Assembly (NCBI RefSeq): GCF_015732285.1
Contig: NZ_WIQU01000046.1
Location: 1 to 64,000, forward strand
Origin: Pectinatus frisingensis
Lineage (GTDB): Bacteria > Bacillota > Negativicutes > Selenomonadales > Selenomonadaceae
Reading direction: 5' to 3'
Length of the DNA: 64,000 nt
This document shows, one piece after another, positions 43,970-52,754 of this stretch. A program made the translations under genes and the position numbers. Position 1 is the first letter of the stretch; each line of letters opens with the position of its first letter. The notes beneath the pieces are model-generated. The model was not told the origin of the DNA. It made no database searches and saw nothing but the letters and a program-made list of their open reading frames with translations.

Positions 43970-45072
43970 GAGAAAATTATTCGATATACTTGCCACAGTA
44001 CAGTGTAGGAACAAATTGTTATAATGAAATTGGTCCCGTGACTAAATATTTTGGTAAAAAAGTTGTTATGATAGGTGGCAAAACAGCTTTGAAAAAAGCT
44101 GAACCGGCGATACTTAAAGCTATGGGCAAGGCAGGGTTGGATCATTTAGCGACAGTGTGGTACGGTGGTGATTCAAGTGAAAGTAATGTAAAAAAAATGC
44201 TGGATAATGAAGCTGTAAAAAGTTCTGACATAATATTTGGCGTAGGTGGCGGCAGGGCAATAGATACAGCTAAAACGGCGGCAGATACACTTGACAAAGC
44301 TTATTTTTCATTTCCTACGGTAGCATCTAACTGCGCACCAACTTCGGCTATAGCAGTTTTATATGATGATGCCGGGGCGTTATCACGCTACTATTTCACA
44401 AAAAAATGTCCACTGCATACATTCATAAATACAGCGGTTATAGCGGATTCACCTGAAGAACTTTTATGGGCTGGTATCGGAGATGCTTTGTCCAAGGAAT
44501 GTGAAGTGGAGCTGGCTGCGCGTGGTAAAAAATTATTCCATACTCCATTGATAGGGCTTAAAGCAGCGGCAGCTTGTACGGAACCTCTGCTTGATTTTGG
44601 GGAAGATGCTTTAAGGGCAATAAAAGAAAAACGGCCTTCCTTTGAACTTACACAAGTTGTGCTGGATATTATTATCAGTACGGGGATAGCATCAAATTTG
44701 ACAAGTTCGGCTTTTGACAATAAGATTGAGTATTATTACAACTCATCACTGGCTCATTGCTTTTACAATGCTTATACAATTCTGCCGCAGGCTCACCAGT
44801 ACCGGCATGGCGCAGTGGTTTCCTATGGTGTTTTAGTGTTGCTTACATATGATGGGCAAATCGAGCGGCGCAACAAGATCGCAGCTTTTAATAAAAAATT
44901 GGAATTACCGGTGACTTTGCGGGAAATCGGAATTTCAAGTGGAGCAGAAGTTGATAGTATTGTGAAAAGGGCACCTTTTATTAATGAGTGGAATTGTGTT
45001 CCTTACAAAAGTGATCAGGCTAAATATAAAGCGGCAATATTAGCTGTTGATGAATATGGCAGGACTCTGTAG
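43966..45072 (+). CDS. Iron-containing alcohol dehydrogenase family protein (GldA/HcxA-like)
   Basis: A 368-residue NAD(P)-dependent dehydrogenase. Nucleotide-binding GVGGGRAIDTAK, FPTVASNCAPTSAIAVLYDD, and metal-ligand segments GIGDALSKECE (Asp), SLAHCFYNA (His) and QYRHGAVVSYG (His) are visible. It is closer to the HcxA/YbdH hydroxycarboxylate dehydrogenase branch than to classical glycerol dehydrogenase, as far as I can judge. Substrate unknown. In-frame starts are the ATG at 43966 and a GTG at 43951; the ATG is preferred because it overlaps a short leader frame. A strong terminator follows. Confidence 0.85.
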   Translation: MRENYSIYLPQYSVGTNCYNEIGPVTKYFGKKVVMIGGKTALKKAEPAILKAMGKAGLDHLATVWYGGDSSESNVKKMLDNEAVKSSDIIFGVGGGRAIDTAKTAADTLDKAYFSFPTVASNCAPTSAIAVLYDDAGALSRYYFTKKCPLHTFINTAVIADSPEELLWAGIGDALSKECEVELAARGKKLFHTPLIGLKAAAACTEPLLDFGEDALRAIKEKRPSFELTQVVLDIIISTGIASNLTSSAFDNKIEYYYNSSLAHCFYNAYTILPQAHQYRHGAVVSYGVLVLLTYDGQIERRNKIAAFNKKLELPVTLREIGISSGAEVDSIVKRAPFINEWNCVPYKSDQAKYKAAILAVDEYGRTL

Positions 45073-45096
45073 TATTAAAATTTTATTTATTGATGG

Positions 45097-45133
45097 ATTG
45101 CCGCACGTGATCGACTTCGTGCGGCAATATTTT
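45097..45133 (+). terminator. Terminator of the dehydrogenase gene
   Basis: ATTGCCGCACG (45097-45107) and CGTGCGGCAAT (45118-45128) form an 11-bp perfect stem followed by a T-run. Confidence 0.93.
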
Positions 45134-45195
45134 TGATTAATTAATAAGAAAATTAGTAGCATATAAAACAGTTATGAAAAAATAAATGAATTGTA

Positions 45196-45224
45196 TTGCA
45201 CTCAACTTGGTGTAATGATATACT
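45196..45224 (+). promoter_or_regulatory. Promoter upstream of the cobalamin riboswitch
   Basis: TTGCAC (45196-45201), 17-bp spacer, TATACT (45219-45224). Transcription would start near 45231, about 125 bases before the riboswitch core. Confidence 0.6.
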
Positions 45225-45356
45225 AAGCACGTGATGATTAATAGCTGGTAACTGGTTGTCCAATTGAGAAAATTTGGCTTTTATCAGCCGTACTCTGATA
45301 CCGATGCCTTGGAAATTCAGTTAAAAATGCAACTGTGATCAATTTAATATGATGAG

Positions 45357-45510
45357 ACAGGTGTCCGTAAGGACTCAATAGAAAATCCGGTATAAAGCCG
45401 GAGCGGTCCCGCCGCTGTGAGGAAGAGCAAATTGCAATATACCATTGGGAATATGTCCTGAGAAGGTGCAATAAGTGATGATTCCGAGCCAGAAGAACTG
45501 CCTGTTTGAC
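45357..45510 (+). ncRNA. Cobalamin (B12) riboswitch
   Basis: The conserved aptamer elements are present in order: GGTGTCC, the ATAGAAAATCCGG segment, the B12 box GAGCGGTCCCGCCGCTGTGA (45401-45420), and the closing AGCCAGAAGAACTGCCTG. Binding of adenosylcobalamin would change folding of the downstream expression platform. A hairpin (45522-45539), a conserved-looking CGATGGGGAGGGG stretch and a strong terminator follow. No cobalamin-related gene lies downstream in the window, which is unusual. Confidence 0.93.
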
Positions 45511-45614
45511 AATCACCGATTATGAATGAAATCATTCATGGACCTGCGAGCGATGGGGAGGGGATTTCGAAACGGCAGTATTTTTGTGCTGCTGTGATGA
45601 GATATGTTTTTATG

Positions 45615-45647
45615 ACCTTCATCCATTTTGCGGATGAAGGTTTTTTT
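45615..45647 (+). terminator. Terminator in the riboswitch expression platform
   Basis: ACCTTCATCC (45615-45624) pairs perfectly with GGATGAAGGT (45632-45641), followed by a run of seven T. It lies about 100 bases beyond the aptamer and before any gene. Confidence 0.93.
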
Positions 45648-45679
45648 CGTGAGCATAGCCCGATTTAATAAGCGGATGC

Positions 45680-45769
45680 TTGCAACATGTTGTTGAGACA
45701 ATTGAATTAGAAAATGAAGAAATAGATGGTGAAGTGGCGGTTTTATCGAATAAAGGAAGAAATTGTTAA
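45680..45769 (+). CDS. Short ORF coupled to the lysozyme gene, possible gene remnant
   Basis: Open frame from the upstream stop near 45656; the first usable start is the TTG at 45680, giving 29 residues ending in DGEVAVLSNKGRNC. Its TAA overlaps the ATG of the GH25 gene (TAATG). Composition looks protein-like and acidic. It could be the tail of a lost, riboswitch-controlled gene or a short leader. No family recognised. Confidence 0.35.
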   Translation: MQHVVETIELENEEIDGEVAVLSNKGRNC

Positions 45770-46332
45770 TGAAAAAAGGTATTGACGTAAGTGAGAATAA
45801 TGGAACGGTCGATTGGCGGGCAGCAGTGCTGTCCGGTATTGAATTCGCTATTATACGCTGCAGTATGGGGCAATTTGAATCAGATGCATTGTTTGCACAA
45901 AATGTGGCACTGGCACATGCTGCAGGGCTGCAGGTGGGGGCATACCATTATTCTTATGCCATGGATAAAGAGCAGTCGGCGCAGGAAGCACAAAATTGTA
46001 AAAGGGCAATAAATGATGCAGGAGTATTGCTGGAACTGCCGGTATTTTATGATATGGAAGATGCTGACGGCTGGAAGGCACAGCATAATTTTTCATTCAA
46101 TAAAAACAAAATTACAAATATGTGCCAGGTCTTTATAAATGATATTGGTTTGGACAGCGGAATATATTCGTCCTATTTTTGGTTATGCAACTATATTGAC
46201 TGGCAGGTGTTGCGATGTACCGTGTGGAATGCTGAATGGGGAAATGCCGATTCTGTACGGGGATATATGTGGCAATATACAGATAAATTTAAAATAGGTA
46301 CAAATGTTTTTGATGGAGATATACTTTACTGA
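45769..46332 (+). CDS. GH25-family lysozyme (muramidase)
   Basis: A 187-residue single-domain protein that would cleave the MurNAc-GlcNAc bond of peptidoglycan. GIDVSENNGTVDW at the N terminus, PVFYDMEDAD (catalytic acids) and SGIYSSYFW are family marks. There is no signal peptide and no cell-wall-binding domain, which resembles phage endolysins released by holins; no phage gene is nearby. AAAGGAAG precedes the ATG at 45769. It stands downstream of the B12 riboswitch and its terminator. Confidence 0.9.
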   Translation: MKKGIDVSENNGTVDWRAAVLSGIEFAIIRCSMGQFESDALFAQNVALAHAAGLQVGAYHYSYAMDKEQSAQEAQNCKRAINDAGVLLELPVFYDMEDADGWKAQHNFSFNKNKITNMCQVFINDIGLDSGIYSSYFWLCNYIDWQVLRCTVWNAEWGNADSVRGYMWQYTDKFKIGTNVFDGDILY

Positions 46333-46692
46333 TGTTTTTAAACTGCAGTGATTATAATAAGTTAGTATTTTGGGCTGACGTCATTATAAAATAAGTTTTA
46401 TAATTTGATATAATGGTTTGAATTATTAAAAATAATATGCAATCGAAAGGTATTGACTGATAAATTTCCAAAGGCATAATTTATCTTACATATTGTACAT
46501 AATATGGAGTTTTTTGCCAACGAAAATATTGCTGCATAGAAGTATATTGTATTTGTAAAAGGGAGATAAATATAATATACTTTGAACATGGGGATGAGTA
46601 TAATTTTATGTATTATTTGTGAAACTGATAAGATAATGATGTGATATCATCTTGGGACAAATTATAAATTTATTTAGGGGAATGAGTTTATT
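46333..46692 (+). other. Intergenic region before pgl
   Basis: About 360 AT-rich bases with no convincing gene, RNA or terminator. Several TATAAT-like words occur but none with a good -35 partner. A ribosome site (AGGGGAATG region) precedes pgl. Confidence 0.5.
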
Positions 46693-47652
46693 ATGAAACA
46701 TATTGGGTACGTAGGTACGTATGATTCAAAATGTAGTCAGGGTGTCTATCGTTTTGAATTTGACGATGTTACAGGAAAGCTCACTAGGCCGACATCTTTT
46801 TATAAAACAAATGGTGGTAAGTGTGTGGCCCTGACAGACGAATTTGTGATTGTAACGCGTGAGATTCCTGGGAAATCCGGTATTGCGTTATTAGACAAAA
46901 ACGGAACAGTACTATCAGAAGCTTTTATGGAGAGAGCTTCAGCCTGTTTTATTGGTTGTCGTGATAAATTTGTATATACTGCTAACTATCATGATGGTGT
47001 AGTCATGATTTATAAAATTGCCAATCAAAAATTGCAGTTAGTAAAAAAATTGGTGAATGGGTCTGAAACCGGATGTCATCAGGTAATGTGCTGGCGGAGC
47101 AATATTTTTGTTCCGTGTCTTAAACTCGACTGCATAAATATTTATGATATGGGGAAAAATTTTCTTTTGACAGATAAGATAGTCTTTTCACCGGGCACAG
47201 GTCCGCGACATGGCGTATTTACTACAGATGAACGCTTATATTTAGTTAGTGAGCTCAGTAATGAGTTATTCTATTATCATTTAGTGCAAAATAATTCGTG
47301 GGAGCTTATCAGTAAAATGTCATTTTTACCGGAACAATCAGCAACGGGCAGTGCTTCGGCAGCCTTACGGTTGTCCGGTGACGGAAGATTTATTTATATT
47401 TCCACACGCGGCAGTAATCTTTTAAGTGTATTTTCCATAGAAGGAGCCACTCCTAAAATGATTCAGCAGATTTCTTGCGGTGGCGACCATCCCCGCGATT
47501 TTTTACTGAGCGGTAATGGAGAATATTTGCTTGTAGTAAATCGTCTTTCAAATGAGCTGATAAGTATGAAAATAAATAAAACAACGGGGATGATAGGCGC
47601 CATTGCCGATAGGACAGAAGTTCATGAGGGAGTGGGGATCGCCTTGGAATAG
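46693..47652 (+). CDS. pgl: 6-Phosphogluconolactonase, beta-propeller type
   Basis: A 319-residue seven-bladed propeller of the YbhE/Pgl lactonase family. The start HIGYVGTYDSKCSQGVY, the central GTGPRHGVFTTDERLYLVSEL and the end GGDHPRDFLLSGNGEYLLVVN are typical. It hydrolyses 6-phosphogluconolactone to 6-phosphogluconate. The next gene, nine bases downstream, encodes glucose-6-phosphate dehydrogenase, the enzyme that makes its substrate. TTAGGGGAATG precedes the ATG. Confidence 0.87.
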   Translation: MKHIGYVGTYDSKCSQGVYRFEFDDVTGKLTRPTSFYKTNGGKCVALTDEFVIVTREIPGKSGIALLDKNGTVLSEAFMERASACFIGCRDKFVYTANYHDGVVMIYKIANQKLQLVKKLVNGSETGCHQVMCWRSNIFVPCLKLDCINIYDMGKNFLLTDKIVFSPGTGPRHGVFTTDERLYLVSELSNELFYYHLVQNNSWELISKMSFLPEQSATGSASAALRLSGDGRFIYISTRGSNLLSVFSIEGATPKMIQQISCGGDHPRDFLLSGNGEYLLVVNRLSNELISMKINKTTGMIGAIADRTEVHEGVGIALE

Positions 47653-47661
47653 GAGAAGATT

Positions 47662-49050
47662 ATGAATAATTCAGCCTTTACGATTTTTGGTGGGACAGGT
47701 GACTTGACCTTTCGCAAACTTTTACCGGCATTTTATAATATGAGTGTTGCCGGTGATCATGCAATTGAAAGGAAAATAATAATTATTGGCCGGCGTGATT
47801 ATACGACAGAAAAATATCTTGATATTGCACGCAGCTGGGTAGAAAAATTTTCCCGGTTGCCGTATGATGAAGCTGCGTTTAAAAAATTTTCTGCTAGAAT
47901 AACTTACTATAAAATGGATTTTACAGATATTTCATCATATAAGACTTTAAACAATTATTATAAAAACAATCATTTGGCTGAACATATTTTTTATTTTGCC
48001 GTTGCACCGCGGTTTTTTAGTGTAATAGCCGATGGACTTACCAATGTAGAGCATGCTTGTCATGGGAAAGTGATATTGGAAAAACCGTTTGGAGAAGACT
48101 TGGATTCGGCAAAGGAACTTAATATAAAACTGGCAGGTTTTTTCACTGACAATAATATTTTTCGCATTGACCATTATCTTGGTAAGGAAATGATTAGAAA
48201 CATTCAGACACTGCGTTTCAGCAATCCGATTTTTTCTAATCTGTGGAATTCACGTTATATTGAAACGGTTCAAATTTCCGCATCGGAAGATATGGGTATT
48301 GAAACACGCGGCGGTTATTATGATGCTAGTGGCGCTTTGCGCGATATGGTACAAAATCATTTGTTTCAGATATTATCAATAGTTGCTATGGAATGGCCGG
48401 AACAATTTTCCAGTGAAGCAATGCATGATGCTCAGATCAGAGTTCTGCGGGCGCTGCGCCCGGTAAAAGATATTCGCGAAACTCTTGTACTCGGTCAGTA
48501 CAAAGGGTATCATCAGGAAAAATTGGTGAAGCCTAATTCGACAACGGAGACATACGCTGCACTTAGGTTGTTTATTGATAATGAACGCTGGTGGGGAACG
48601 CCATTTTACATCAGGACTGGTAAAAAATTATCCAGCCGGGAAATCAAAATAGCCATAATTTTTCGCCCGTCGTTTTTGGAAAAAGCAGCGCAGAATATAT
48701 TGATCATAAAAGTGCAGCCCAGTGAAGGCGTATATTTACAGTTTAATATAAAAAAACCTGGCGATACCGATGAAATAATTCAAGCTAAAATGGATTTTTG
48801 CCAAAGTGATTACGTGAATCGATTAAATACGCCGGAAGCATATGAAAGACTTATGAAAGCTTGTATAAATGACAATAAGTCATGGTTCTCCCAATGGGAT
48901 CAAATTGAATTAAGCTGGAATTTTATTGATAGGCTGCATGAATTATATAAATGGGAAAATTTACCAGTATTCAGATATGAACCGGGCAGCAACGGTCCGG
49001 CACAGGCGGATGAACTGCTCAGCAAATTTGGTCATGAATGGATAGATTGA
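47662..49050 (+). CDS. zwf: Glucose-6-phosphate 1-dehydrogenase
   Basis: A 462-residue enzyme that oxidises glucose-6-phosphate with NADP+. FGGTGDLTFRKLLPAFY (dinucleotide site), VILEKPFGEDL and the signature RIDHYLGKE (substrate and catalytic residues) are present, then GALRDMVQNHLFQ and FYIRTGKKL. The frame opens nine bases after pgl, with AGGAGA upstream of the ATG; the two genes form a short operon for the oxidative pentose phosphate pathway. gnd is not in the window. Confidence 0.97.
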   Translation: MNNSAFTIFGGTGDLTFRKLLPAFYNMSVAGDHAIERKIIIIGRRDYTTEKYLDIARSWVEKFSRLPYDEAAFKKFSARITYYKMDFTDISSYKTLNNYYKNNHLAEHIFYFAVAPRFFSVIADGLTNVEHACHGKVILEKPFGEDLDSAKELNIKLAGFFTDNNIFRIDHYLGKEMIRNIQTLRFSNPIFSNLWNSRYIETVQISASEDMGIETRGGYYDASGALRDMVQNHLFQILSIVAMEWPEQFSSEAMHDAQIRVLRALRPVKDIRETLVLGQYKGYHQEKLVKPNSTTETYAALRLFIDNERWWGTPFYIRTGKKLSSREIKIAIIFRPSFLEKAAQNILIIKVQPSEGVYLQFNIKKPGDTDEIIQAKMDFCQSDYVNRLNTPEAYERLMKACINDNKSWFSQWDQIELSWNFIDRLHELYKWENLPVFRYEPGSNGPAQADELLSKFGHEWID

Positions 49051-49089
49051 TATTGTAAGGTAAGCGCCAGTGATAATTATAAAAAAATC

Positions 49090-49118
49090 TTGACTCTGGT
49101 TTTTACTTTTATTATAAT
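49090..49118 (+). promoter_or_regulatory. Promoter of rplM-rpsI
   Basis: TTGACT (49090-49095), 17-bp spacer, TATAAT (49113-49118). A leader of about 105 bases precedes rplM. Confidence 0.85.
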
Positions 49119-49124
49119 AGTTGA

Positions 49125-49215
49125 GTATGAAGTTTTCTCTTGTGATTTCCAGCCCCGGTAATCGTGATGAGGCTTTATATAATTATTTAAATTATTTTAG
49201 TTAATCGCATTATAG
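49125..49215 (+). promoter_or_regulatory. Candidate L13 leader
   Basis: The leader RNA of rplM contains an AGCC (49151) / GGCT (49171) stem with a CCGGTAATCGTGATGA loop region. An L13 autoregulatory leader is known in Firmicutes at this position; my match is by place and general shape only. Confidence 0.4.
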
Positions 49216-49229
49216 GGAAGGAGATATCG

Positions 49230-49670
49230 ATGAAAACCACATTCATGGCTAACGGCCAAAATGTTGAACGCAAATGGTACATCGTGGATGCTGAAGGACA
49301 GACAGTAGGCCGTTTGGCTGCTGAAGTTGCTAAAGTGCTCCGCGGTAAACATAAACCTACCTTCACACCGCATGTTGATACGGGTGATTTTGTTATTATT
49401 ATAAATGCTGAAAAGGTAGTTTTCAGTGGTAAAAAATTAATTAAAAAGACTTATTTCCGTCATTCCGGTTATCCGGGCGGTACGACTTTCACTCCGGCTG
49501 GACAAATGCTGGAAAAGCAGCCGGTAAAGGTTTTGGAATCCGCTATTCGCGGTATGCTTCCTAAAAACCGTCTTGGTGCTCAAATGTATAAAAAACTTAG
49601 TGTATACACAGGTCCGCAGCATCCTCATACTGCACAGCAGCCTGAAGCACTAAAATTTGATATTCGTTAA
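49230..49670 (+). CDS. rplM: Ribosomal protein L13
   Basis: A 146-residue uL13 of the 50S subunit. [47 protein letters not shown] and [14 protein letters not shown] are typical. AAGGAG precedes the ATG. It is co-transcribed with rpsI. Confidence 0.98.
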   Translation: MKTTFMANGQNVERKWYIVDAEGQTVGRLAAEVAKVLRGKHKPTFTPHVDTGDFVIIINAEKVVFSGKKLIKKTYFRHSGYPGGTTFTPAGQMLEKQPVKVLESAIRGMLPKNRLGAQMYKKLSVYTGPQHPHTAQQPEALKFDIR

Positions 49671-49695
49671 TAACTGGAAGGGAGAACATATTTAA

Positions 49696-50088
49696 ATGGC
49701 ATTAGTTACTTACTACGGTACAGGCCGCAGAAAAACTTCGGTTGCCAGAGTTCGCTTGGTTCCAGGTGAAGGCAACATTAAAATAAATGGCCATGATATG
49801 AGTGAATATTTTGGTCTTAAGACATTAGAACTCATTGTTAAACAACCGCTTGTACTGACTGAAACAGAAGGAAAATACGATGTAATCGCTAAGGTTGAAG
49901 GCGGTGGTGCATCAGGTCAGGCTGGTGCAATACGTCACGGTATTTCCCGTGCACTTTTATTGGTTGACGGTGAACTGCGCAAATCATTGAAGAAAGCCGG
50001 TTTCTTAACACGTGATCCGCGTGAAAAGGAACGTCGTAAATATGGTTTGAAGAAAGCCCGTAAAGCTTCACAGTTCTCAAAACGTTAA
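49696..50088 (+). CDS. rpsI: Ribosomal protein S9
   Basis: A 130-residue uS9 of the 30S subunit. [35 protein letters not shown] and the basic end [16 protein letters not shown], whose last arginine contacts P-site tRNA, are conserved. GAAGGGAG lies upstream. A terminator follows. Confidence 0.98.
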   Translation: MALVTYYGTGRRKTSVARVRLVPGEGNIKINGHDMSEYFGLKTLELIVKQPLVLTETEGKYDVIAKVEGGGASGQAGAIRHGISRALLLVDGELRKSLKKAGFLTRDPREKERRKYGLKKARKASQFSKR

Positions 50089-50112
50089 TATTTTGCTTTG
50101 GGCAGTTAAAAA

Positions 50113-50143
50113 AATCCCGCAGTCTTATGACTGCGGGATTTTT
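50113..50143 (+). terminator. Terminator of rplM-rpsI
   Basis: AATCCCGCAGTC and GACTGCGGGATT form a perfect 12-bp stem with a TTAT loop, followed by T residues. Confidence 0.95.
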
Positions 50144-50173
50144 ATAAACAATTCTTGAAAAGAAGGTGCTATT

Positions 50174-50707
50174 ATGTTGAAGGAAATTAAGGAACGCAGG
50201 AGTATCCGCAAATATTTGGCTAAAGATGTCCCAGACGAATTGATAAGACAATTACTGGAAAGTGCACAATATGCCCCATCAGGTAGTAATACCCAACCAT
50301 GGCGTTTTTTAATTGTACGTAATCAGACCAAAAAGGAACAAATTACCATGGCTGATCATGATCAGAAATGGATGCTTAGCGCACCTGTTTTTATTGTCTG
50401 TGCAGCTGATATAAGTGCTCGCTTATCACAGACGACAAAATTAGATGAATATTGTCCTCTGCCTGAACTTAAACTTATTATCCGCGATACGGCAATTGCT
50501 ATTGAACATATTGTGCTGGAAGCGGATCATTTGGGTCTGGGTACTTGTTGGACGGGGTGGTTTGACCAGGCAGAAATGCAAAAAGCTGTCGGCGCTGCTG
50601 CTGATTTATACATTTGTGCAGTTCTTACCGTAGGTTATTCTGCAGAAAACCCATCAATGAGACCGCGCAAAAATTTGACTGAATTTGTTTCTTATGAAAA
50701 TTGGTAA
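50174..50707 (+). CDS. Nitroreductase family FMN protein
   Basis: A 177-residue protein of the nitroreductase/FMN reductase superfamily. KERRSIRKYLAKDVPDELI, APSGSNTQPWRFLIV and GLGTCWTGWF are the standard FMN- and substrate-site segments. It likely reduces nitro, quinone or flavin compounds with NAD(P)H; the substrate is unknown. AAGGTG precedes the ATG. It is convergent with the MFS gene. Confidence 0.88.
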   Translation: MLKEIKERRSIRKYLAKDVPDELIRQLLESAQYAPSGSNTQPWRFLIVRNQTKKEQITMADHDQKWMLSAPVFIVCAADISARLSQTTKLDEYCPLPELKLIIRDTAIAIEHIVLEADHLGLGTCWTGWFDQAEMQKAVGAAADLYICAVLTVGYSAENPSMRPRKNLTEFVSYENW

Positions 50708-50755
50708 TAATTGGTAATAAAATGAGAGTTTTTTCTAAATGCCGCAGTTATTGCC

Positions 50756-51928
50756 TTAGGACTTTTCGGTTAAATAATACAGAAAGGCAATAAAGCTTAT
50801 CATAGCACCGATACTGGCTGTCATGAACCAGCTGCCATATGAGTAAGACCAGCTGCCGAGTAGAGACCCGACAGCACCGCCGATAAAAAAAATTGCCATA
50901 AAAATTCCGTTGACCCGGCCGCGCACTTTGTCACCGAGTGAATAAATAATTCTTTGACTTAATACCAGATTACCGGAAACTGACATATCAAGTGTTATAG
51001 CGCAAATTATCAACACGAATAAAGATAAAATGGAAAAATCCATAAACATTAATGTTAATAGAAATGACAGGGTTGCTGTTATCACAGCGGCACCGGTCAA
51101 GGGTTTTGTCATTTTTCTATCAGCAAGCCGGCCGGCAATGGGGGCGGCAACAGCCCCAGCTACGCCAACAAAAGAGAATATGGCAACGCCATGTTGTGAT
51201 AGACCAAAATTATCCGCTAACCACAAAGGTACGGCTGTCCAAAATAGGCTGAATGCTCCGAACAGACATGTTTGGTAAAAAGCCCGACGGCGTAAAATAG
51301 CTGTAGTAGACACTATCTGCCATAAAGAATAGATTAATTCACCGTAAGCTGCACCAGAAACAGGCTGACGTTTTGGCAAAACTTTTAATAATAGCAGCCA
51401 TAATATTGATGTTAATACAGCAGAAAAGAGGAAGACTGCTTGCCAGCCCCACGTTCCTGCAATTATACCAGAAACAGGTCTTGCCAACATTATACCAAGC
51501 AGTAATCCGCTCATAACTTTACCGACAGTAGCACCACGATGCTGCTCATCTGATAAATACGCAGAATATGGGACTAAGATTTGTGTGGCAGTGGTGCCGA
51601 GCCCGATAAATATGGAGGCTGATAAAAAGACAGCGGCATTTTTGCTGATAATCGAAGCAATAAGGGCTAAAACAGCAATTATTAAAGTAATAAGAACTAA
51701 ACGGCGATTTTCGACAAGATCAAGCAGTGGAACGAGAAAAATTAGTCCGAACACATAACCTATCTGTGTAAAGGTAACTGTTAGCCCGGATAGTGCCAAT
51801 GGCAGATTTACTGCAGAACCTATTGTAGCTATTAAAGGCTGGGCATAATAAAGATTTGCTACTATTACGCCGCAAGCGATAGCTAGAATGCTTGTAATAT
51901 ACGAAGATACTGGTTTGCTGTTGATCAT
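50756..51928 (-). CDS. MFS transporter, DHA1-like
   Basis: A 390-residue, twelve-helix major facilitator. ANLYYAQPLIATIG in the first helix, LDLVENRRLVLITL (motif A-like) and TWGWQAVFLFSAVL after helix 5 are typical of drug-efflux members. AAGGAG precedes the ATG. It is divergent from a TetR regulator with a shared inverted-repeat operator, so it is probably an inducible exporter for whatever compound the regulator binds. Confidence 0.87.
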   Translation of the reverse strand: MINSKPVSSYITSILAIACGVIVANLYYAQPLIATIGSAVNLPLALSGLTVTFTQIGYVFGLIFLVPLLDLVENRRLVLITLIIAVLALIASIISKNAAVFLSASIFIGLGTTATQILVPYSAYLSDEQHRGATVGKVMSGLLLGIMLARPVSGIIAGTWGWQAVFLFSAVLTSILWLLLLKVLPKRQPVSGAAYGELIYSLWQIVSTTAILRRRAFYQTCLFGAFSLFWTAVPLWLADNFGLSQHGVAIFSFVGVAGAVAAPIAGRLADRKMTKPLTGAAVITATLSFLLTLMFMDFSILSLFVLIICAITLDMSVSGNLVLSQRIIYSLGDKVRGRVNGIFMAIFFIGGAVGSLLGSWSYSYGSWFMTASIGAMISFIAFLYYLTEKS

Positions 51929-51953
51929 ATAAACTCCTTCTTTCTATTATATA

Positions 51954-52007
51954 AAAACTATACGTTTAGTTTTTATTATACAAATTATAAACTAAACGTA
52001 TAGTTTT
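51954..52007. promoter_or_regulatory. Twin operator between the MFS and TetR genes
   Basis: A perfect 19-bp inverted repeat: AAAACTATACGTTTAGTTT (51954-51972) and AAACTAAACGTATAGTTTT (51989-52007), 16-bp spacer. Each half is itself near-palindromic about ACGT, so each could bind one TetR dimer. The left half lies 26 bp upstream of the MFS start codon. Confidence 0.75.
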
Positions 52008-52083
52008 GTAAATAGAAAAAAATGTATTTTTTTATTATATTTAGTATAATAGATATATATTTTTATATATAGGGGGAATATTT

Positions 52084-52686
52084 TTGGAAATTTTAAAGAA
52101 ACGGGGACGGCCAAGAAACAAGGAAACAGAGCAGGCGATTTTAGATGCCGGATATAAGCTGTTATTAGAAAAAGGTTTTGTTAATATAACTGTTGATAAA
52201 ATAGCTGAAAAAGCAGGTGTGAGTAAGGCTACAATATATAAATGGTGGCCCAACAAAGCTGCTGTTGTAATGGATGGTTTTTTGTCCAGGTCGATAATAA
52301 AACTACCTATGCCGAATACGGGTTCAGTTATTACAGATATTACCACTCAGGCACTTAATTTAAGCCGTTTTTTATTGAGCGATGAGGGGAAAGTACTCAA
52401 TGAACTTATTGCCGAGGGACAGTTTGATGACCAGATAGCTGAAGAGTATCGGCGGCGTTATTTTACACCACGCAGAATAAAAGCCAGGCAAATATTAGAA
52501 CGTGGTGTTAAACGAGGTGAATTATCTATTGATACGGATTTGGAATTGTGCATAGATCTGATCTTTGGACCGTTGTTTTATCGACTGCTTATAACAGGTG
52601 ATAAAATAACTGAGGCATATATAAAAAAAGTTGTTGATTATACATTTAATAAAATTCTTATTATAAAAAAACAAGAGACCGTTTAG
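52084..52686 (+). CDS. TetR/AcrR-family regulator of the MFS gene
   Basis: A 200-residue regulator. The RGRPRNKETEQAILDAGYKLL lead, VDKIAEKAGVSKATIYKWW helix-turn-helix and a TetR C-terminal domain with LCIDLIFGPLFYRLLI are typical (TetR_C_33-like in appearance). The start is a TTG at 52084 after AGGGGGAA. Divergent from the exporter gene, it likely represses both genes from the shared operator. Its last codons overlap the terminator stem. Confidence 0.88.
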   Translation: MEILKKRGRPRNKETEQAILDAGYKLLLEKGFVNITVDKIAEKAGVSKATIYKWWPNKAAVVMDGFLSRSIIKLPMPNTGSVITDITTQALNLSRFLLSDEGKVLNELIAEGQFDDQIAEEYRRRYFTPRRIKARQILERGVKRGELSIDTDLELCIDLIFGPLFYRLLITGDKITEAYIKKVVDYTFNKILIIKKQETV

Positions 52687-52709
52687 TAAATGGTCCCTTG
52701 TTTTTTTAT
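52669..52709 (+). terminator. Terminator of the TetR gene
   Basis: AAACAAGAGACC (52669-52680) pairs with GGTCCCTTGTTT (52692-52703) with one mismatch, followed by a T-run. The left arm lies within the final codons of the gene. Confidence 0.88.
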
Positions 52710-52754
52710 ATATCATCATTTAAGTGAAATAAATTCTGGTATATTTGTAATTTT

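Noticed and set aside
45097-45133. GCCGCACG palindrome considered as a repeat end
   Set aside because: Explained fully as the intrinsic terminator of the dehydrogenase gene.
45238-45516. Open frames on the minus strand across the cobalamin riboswitch
   Set aside because: They are antisense to a well-supported RNA structure and their composition follows the aptamer sequence.
45769-46332. GH25 lysozyme considered as evidence of a prophage
   Set aside because: No holin, structural, integrase or repressor gene nearby; a single lysozyme gene is not sufficient.
52041-52346. Minus-strand open frame over the TetR gene start
   Set aside because: Shadow of the TetR coding sequence; no start context.
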